DNA from: Flavobacteriales bacterium UBA1995
GTDB lineage: Bacteria > Bacteroidota > Bacteroidia > Flavobacteriales_D > Sanyastnellaceae
Reading direction: 5' to 3'
Assembly: GCA_002336475.1 (NCBI GenBank)
Contig: DDCX01000078.1
Span: 1,107 to 10,860, forward strand
DNA length: 9,754 bases
This document shows positions 7,097-9,754 of this stretch, one piece after another (position 1 is the stretch's first letter; each line of letters opens with the position of its first letter). The position numbers and the translations under genes are program-made. The notes under the pieces are model-generated. The model searched no databases, was not told where the DNA came from, and saw only the letters and a program-made list of their open reading frames with translations.

Positions 7097-7657
7097 CTAC
7101 TTGTGCTTGATGAACCTCTGGTGGGTATACAGCACAAATACGAAAGCCACGATCACCATCCCCAACAAGTGCATGTCATCTGGCGCTGCACCCGGAAACT
7201 CACCCCGATACCTCGCCAAAAAGGTCAAGCCCATGACAAGCCCCGCGTAATACACAAAAACAGCGTGCATGGGCGCTTTTGCCCGAACATGACGCACGCG
7301 CCAAGGCTGGGACAAAATCAACACATAGGCCAACGCACCACCAATGGCCTTTGGAATTTCAGGTTCAATGCCATTGAGGTACAGGTTAGCGGCGAGGTAA
7401 CCGAAATGCAGCAGGTGCACCCAAGCGAAAAACAACGCGGCCAAAAAACCCGCTTCCCTTGCAGCTTCCCTGCGGTTCCAACGCAGCAAAAATGCCACTG
7501 AAACGAGATAGGCCAAAAACGAGAACCGCCCGCTGAAACGTGCCGCGAGCCTGACCCCTTCATTGAAGGGGTCACCGCACATGAAACCCATCCATCCCAG
7601 TGAAGCCTGTATCAAAAACCCCACCAAGAGAACACCCCAAAAACGAGTTCCACGCAT
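7097..7657 (-). CDS. Six-helix integral membrane protein resembling ferric-reductase/MsrQ-type membrane domains
   Basis: The 186-residue protein is almost entirely hydrophobic, with about six membrane segments (near residues 7-27, 43-60, 70-92, 103-117, 131-148 and 162-178) and a basic C-terminal tail (HQRFIKHK). The order of features recalls the heme-binding ferric-reductase-like membrane domain family: a first RFSGRFSFLAYLVSVAF helix, then a helix with HLLH (His81, His84), a GGALAYVLILSQPWR helix, and a helix opening PMHAVFVYYAG (His131). His163 is another possible ligand. I infer a b-type cytochrome-like or quinone/electron-transfer role from this, but no single motif is decisive and there is no FAD/NAD domain. 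The start ATG at 7657 precedes a basic residue pair and the first helix. It sits 37 nt upstream of the protease start, on the same strand. Confidence 0.7.
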   Translation of the reverse strand: MRGTRFWGVLLVGFLIQASLGWMGFMCGDPFNEGVRLAARFSGRFSFLAYLVSVAFLLRWNRREAAREAGFLAALFFAWVHLLHFGYLAANLYLNGIEPEIPKAIGGALAYVLILSQPWRVRHVRAKAPMHAVFVYYAGLVMGLTFLARYRGEFPGAAPDDMHLLGMVIVAFVFVLYTHQRFIKHK

Positions 7658-7736
7658 GCCGCCAATCTATGGCAATCCGACCGCAGCCCCCATGCGGATT
7701 TAAGATGGGAGCGATGTCAAGGGAACGCTGGCACAG

Positions 7737-8324
7737 TCAAGCCTTGCCCTTGAGGTCTTCCCTGAGGCCTTCGATCGCAGCATGGATGTCACGCAATACC
7801 GACAAAGTGCCGACCTCATCCACTGTCGTGGCTGTGCCTCTCGACATTCTGGATTCCTGAAATTCATCCCGGGCACGCATGACCTTCTCTTTGAATTCAG
7901 CGGCATCTAGGATACCCACCAACTTCATATCGGCTCCTGTTTGTGCGCTGTTGCCCGCTGTCTCCACTTTGAGAATGCGCAGGTCAAACCATTTGAGCAG
8001 GGGGTTGTCGATGAAGGTCAAATCTTGGATGTTCTCCAACGGAATGGTCTTTTCGGTCTTGAAGTAATGCCCCTTTGAAAACCGCAGGTGTCGGCTGGTC
8101 AAGCTGCACGTTAAACTCCGGTAATGAATACGAGAAACCCATTGGCCCCACCCCAAAATCCAAATGAGCAGCAATGGAATGCCCACGACGGTCGCCAACA
8201 GAATCAGCGCAATGGAAAAGAACAGGTATTGCTGAAGACGTGGGTTGAATTCAGCTTTGAATAAGGCGCTCTCTGAGGTCATGCGCTGAAGATAGTCTGA
8301 TAACCACGGTGTACGATCGCTCAA
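7737..8324 (-). CDS. Membrane-anchored bacterial PH-domain protein (DUF304/YdbS-YdbT-like)
   Basis: This 195-residue protein has a hydrophobic hairpin of two close membrane segments (about residues 32-48 and 49-63). A bacterial pleckstrin-homology-like domain follows (about 66-150) with its characteristic pattern: HYRSLTCSLTSRHLRFSKG, then KTEKTIPLENIQDLTFIDNPLLKWFDLRILKVETAG. The tail (about 140-195) is charged and probably helical (EFKEKVMRARDEFQESRM and VLRDIHAAIEGLREDLKGKA), perhaps a coiled coil for self-association. Proteins of this family are envelope proteins of mostly unknown role. The ATG at 8324 gives a plausible hydrophilic lead (SDRTPWLSDYLQRM). It lies between the FISUMP gene (107 nt upstream, with a strong hairpin in the gap) and the six-helix protein (79 nt downstream), all on the same strand. 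The family call is good; the function is unknown. Confidence 0.85.
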   Translation of the reverse strand: MSDRTPWLSDYLQRMTSESALFKAEFNPRLQQYLFFSIALILLATVVGIPLLLIWILGWGQWVSRIHYRSLTCSLTSRHLRFSKGHYFKTEKTIPLENIQDLTFIDNPLLKWFDLRILKVETAGNSAQTGADMKLVGILDAAEFKEKVMRARDEFQESRMSRGTATTVDEVGTLSVLRDIHAAIEGLREDLKGKA

Positions 8325-8354
8325 ACCAGCGGTGCAGTGGGCCGAGCCAAGCGC

Positions 8355-8382
8355 CTGTGGGTGCCAGAGAGGTCACCCACAG
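8355..8382 (-). other. Strong hairpin between the FISUMP gene and the PH-domain gene
   Basis: CTGTGGGTG and CACCCACAG form a perfect 9-bp inverted repeat around a 10-base loop. Inside the loop CC and GG can add two more pairs past a one-base bulge. It begins about 50 bases past the stop of the secreted FISUMP gene and 30 bases before the start of the PH-domain gene. Read on the minus strand no T-tract follows, so it is not a standard intrinsic terminator. It may be an RNA stability or processing element that separates expression of the two genes. Confidence 0.5.
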
Positions 8383-8431
8383 CTTTAATCGGCGCCATCG
8401 TATCCGCCCCCTTGATCGGAGGAAAGCAGCA

Positions 8432-9355
8432 TCAATCTAAGATGCAGCGCACCGAAAAACCGCTGCGCAAATCGCTGTCGCTGCGGGTCATGTCCAAGTC
8501 GCCATTGTTGAGATAGCGGAACCACAGTTCACCGCCCGATGGCGAAGAAGACCACATGTAGGCGCTCGCCCCGGCATCCAGAAAAACGCCGTTGTTCCTG
8601 AAACGATAGCCACCCGGAACTCCCGAGAAACCCACAATATCCTGGCCGTTCCCTGAATTGTACCAGCCCGAAGTTGTTTTGAGGGCCACGCCCTCCTGCC
8701 CACCATATCCCATTTCGTCCAGGACGTCCTCTAAAACCGTCCAATCCTCATCGGACGGGACATGCCAACCCACAGGACAAAGTCCCCGCCCATCGGAAAC
8801 CGCATAGCCGTTGTACAGCCGTCCAAACGCCTCCAAAGAGACCGTTTCATCGCAGGCGTCCAAGGGAGACAACTCGGCACACCCTCCTGTACCCTCACCA
8901 AATATGACCGTGGCTCCGGAAGACAGGCCCGACCAAGCCGCAGCGTCTGTGACCGTTTCGATGGGCGTTCCATCGGTGTAATGGGCCGACCTGAGGTTTT
9001 CCGAAAACCAACACTGGCCCGCAATCTCTACCGTGTTGTACCCATATCCGTCGTGTGCAAGTACATCGCCACATGACCAGATCAGCTCGGGACCGTCACA
9101 GGTTCCAAACAGGGATAAAAACAGCACGAGATCAAAGGCGGAGTAGCACGAATCTCCCACGACGTAAGGCTGAAATTGCGGCGATGCATCGCCGTCCATC
9201 AGCCCGCATTCTCCGAACATACAGAGCACTGCAGTGAGGTCAGAAATGCCATAACAGCCATCACCGTCAAAGTCTGGATTGAACAGGGGAACCTCCGGCT
9301 CCTGGGCCCAGACCATCGCTGGCAACAGCATTAAAACACACAGCATTCGACTCAT
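8432..9355 (-). CDS. Secreted protein with EF-hand/dockerin-like repeats and a FISUMP domain
   Basis: The 307-residue precursor starts with a signal peptide (SRMLCVLMLLPAMVWA, cleavage near residue 17). Residues about 25-87 contain two dockerin-like repeats. The first has a full EF-hand loop, DFDGDGCYGISD (28-39, Asp at positions 1, 3, 5 and 12), followed by LTAVLCMFGEC. The second (YVVGDSCYSAFDLVLFLSLFGTC, about 64-86) has lost the first two acidic ligands. From about 95 the protein matches the Fibrobacter succinogenes major paralogous domain (TIGR02145-type): CGDVLAHDGYGYNTVEIAGQCWFSENL (95-121), GRLYNGYAV, GLCPVGWHVPSDEDWTVLE (191-209), SGFSGVPGGYR-like and the closing GFSVRCILD. It has many cysteines, as expected of an exported, disulfide-bonded protein, but no T9SS sorting domain. 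It starts at the ATG at 9355, with AGGG just upstream. The role of FISUMP domains is unknown; cell-surface adhesion or carbohydrate contact is only a guess. Confidence 0.9.
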   Translation of the reverse strand: MSRMLCVLMLLPAMVWAQEPEVPLFNPDFDGDGCYGISDLTAVLCMFGECGLMDGDASPQFQPYVVGDSCYSAFDLVLFLSLFGTCDGPELIWSCGDVLAHDGYGYNTVEIAGQCWFSENLRSAHYTDGTPIETVTDAAAWSGLSSGATVIFGEGTGGCAELSPLDACDETVSLEAFGRLYNGYAVSDGRGLCPVGWHVPSDEDWTVLEDVLDEMGYGGQEGVALKTTSGWYNSGNGQDIVGFSGVPGGYRFRNNGVFLDAGASAYMWSSSPSGGELWFRYLNNGDLDMTRSDSDLRSGFSVRCILD

Positions 9356-9647
9356 ACCCTACAATATTGATCTCCTGCGGTGTAATCCCAAGCCCAGTCT
9401 GCAGATCGCCCATTGAATCCAACGAGACTTTATAATCCTGACTTTGTTGGGGTCTAAGCGCGATGGCCATCAAATAAAACATGTCCGATTCTGAATCGCA
9501 CCCGCTATGCGTGCCACCCTCACGACCATCAAGAGGCTGGTGGTTCACTGGGGCGCTGGTGACGTTCAAAAGCCCCCTTCAGGTGCCCCGATCTGCTTTT
9601 TGTGCCTCGGTTGAAATATGAAGTCAAGGATTTATTATCTTGATGTC
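9356..9647. other. Intergenic region upstream of the FISUMP gene and the putative Trp leader
   Basis: These 292 bases lie between two divergent units and should contain promoters for both. No frame looks convincingly coding. A minus-strand frame of 100 codons (9267-9569) crosses into the FISUMP gene in a different frame and has no recognisable domain. A weak imperfect hairpin (AAAAGC...GCTTTT) at 9568-9600 has no gene ending before it. A possible promoter for the Trp leader is listed separately. Confidence 0.4.
9611..9642 (+). promoter_or_regulatory. Possible Bacteroidota-type promoter for the Trp leader
   Basis: TTG at 9611-9613 and TATCTTG at 9636-9642, separated by 22 bases, approximate the Bacteroidota consensus TTTG / TAnnTTTG, with one T missing in each box. 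If real, transcription would start very near the leader ATG (9648), giving a leaderless or nearly leaderless peptide. The match is imperfect, so this is weak. Confidence 0.25.
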
Positions 9648-9734
9648 ATGAACGTGCATCACACAATTCAACGGACCAATGGTCTGTGGTGGTGGCTCCC
9701 TTTCCCCGAGGGTAGCCCGTCCGTGCGCGTCTGA
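9648..9734 (+). CDS. trpL: Putative tryptophan-operon leader peptide (28 codons, three consecutive Trp)
   Basis: A 28-codon ORF starts at the ATG at 9648 and ends TGA at 9732-9734. It reads MNVHHTIQRTNGL, then three successive TGG codons (9687-9695), then LPFPEGSPSVRV. Consecutive Trp codons in a short ORF, followed at once by RNA secondary structure, are the hallmark of transcription attenuation of tryptophan biosynthesis: a ribosome stalled on Trp codons decides which hairpin forms downstream. The AT-rich sequence before the ATG includes promoter-like boxes. No plus-strand gene follows within the remaining 20 bases, so the regulated gene (trpE or another trp gene would be expected) and the terminator stem lie beyond the window. 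The call rests on Trp density, size, position and the overlapping hairpin; a chance ORF cannot be excluded. Confidence 0.55.
   Translation: MNVHHTIQRTNGLWWWLPFPEGSPSVRV
9694..9717 (+). promoter_or_regulatory. Candidate attenuator 1:2 (pause) hairpin overlapping the Trp codons
   Basis: GGCT-CCCT pairs with AGGG-AGCC across a seven-base loop (TTCCCCG) and a one-base T bulge, giving an 8-bp stem. The 5' arm starts inside the third Trp codon, which is where a segment 1:2 stem sits in classical trp attenuators. A ribosome stalled on the Trp codons would block it. The expected antiterminator (2:3) and terminator (3:4) stems would fall after the window end. Confidence 0.4.
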
Positions 9735-9754
9735 TTCATTCCCATTTTCAAGAC

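Noticed and set aside
6127..7110. A 327-codon plus-strand frame
   Set aside because: It lies wholly opposite the clear S8 protease coding region; the His/Arg-rich translation shows no domain and is a typical high-GC shadow.
7674..7700. AATCCG...CGGATT inverted repeat between the six-helix gene and the PH-domain gene
   Set aside because: A six-base stem with a 15-base loop and no T-tract; too weak to call a terminator or operator.
9267..9569. A 100-codon minus-strand frame upstream of and overlapping the FISUMP gene
   Set aside because: It overlaps the FISUMP signal peptide in a different frame, shows no domain, and becomes low-complexity at its end. It could be a gene remnant, but nothing supports that.
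1..9754. Mobile elements, CRISPR arrays, tRNA/rRNA genes or a defence island
   Set aside because: I saw no transposase, integrase, terminal inverted repeats, spaced direct repeats or tRNA-like cloverleaf in the window; the gene content looks like ordinary chromosomal DNA.

Overview
The window looks like chromosomal DNA from a GC-rich member of the Bacteroidota, probably a marine Flavobacteriales-type lineage. The evidence is a subtilisin-family protease ending in a type IX secretion (T9SS) sorting domain (FAVWPNPVGDRLQV-like), a secreted protein pairing an EF-hand/dockerin-like cysteine-containing repeat with a FISUMP domain, and the general lack of Shine-Dalgarno sequences before otherwise good starts. 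The lineage is an inference from protein style only. I see no phage, insertion sequence, CRISPR array, tRNA or rRNA.

Layout. Positions 1-1118 (minus) hold the N-terminal about 370 codons of an rmuC-type gene cut by the window edge. A divergent intergenic region (1119-1372) separates it from a two-gene plus-strand operon (1373-2174) of small four-helix membrane proteins of unknown function. This operon ends at a strong intrinsic terminator (2188-2223), which also lies at the end of a long run of six minus-strand genes (9355 down to 2317). In transcription order these are: a secreted dockerin-like/FISUMP protein, a bacterial PH-domain membrane protein, a six-helix ferric-reductase-like membrane protein, a secreted T9SS subtilase, a TspO/serine-hydrolase fusion protein, and a nitroreductase. 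Gaps between the last four genes are 37-64 nt, so they could be co-transcribed, but their functions do not form one obvious pathway.

The two most interesting items are these. (1) A continuous 549-codon gene (3155-4804) joins a complete five-helix TspO/MBR domain to a complete class-C-beta-lactamase-like serine hydrolase. The positive-inside rule places the hydrolase in the periplasm. (2) At the right edge a 28-codon plus-strand ORF (9648-9734) carries three consecutive Trp codons that run straight into a hairpin. This has the form of a trp-operon leader peptide/attenuator, and a tryptophan biosynthesis gene would be expected just beyond the window.
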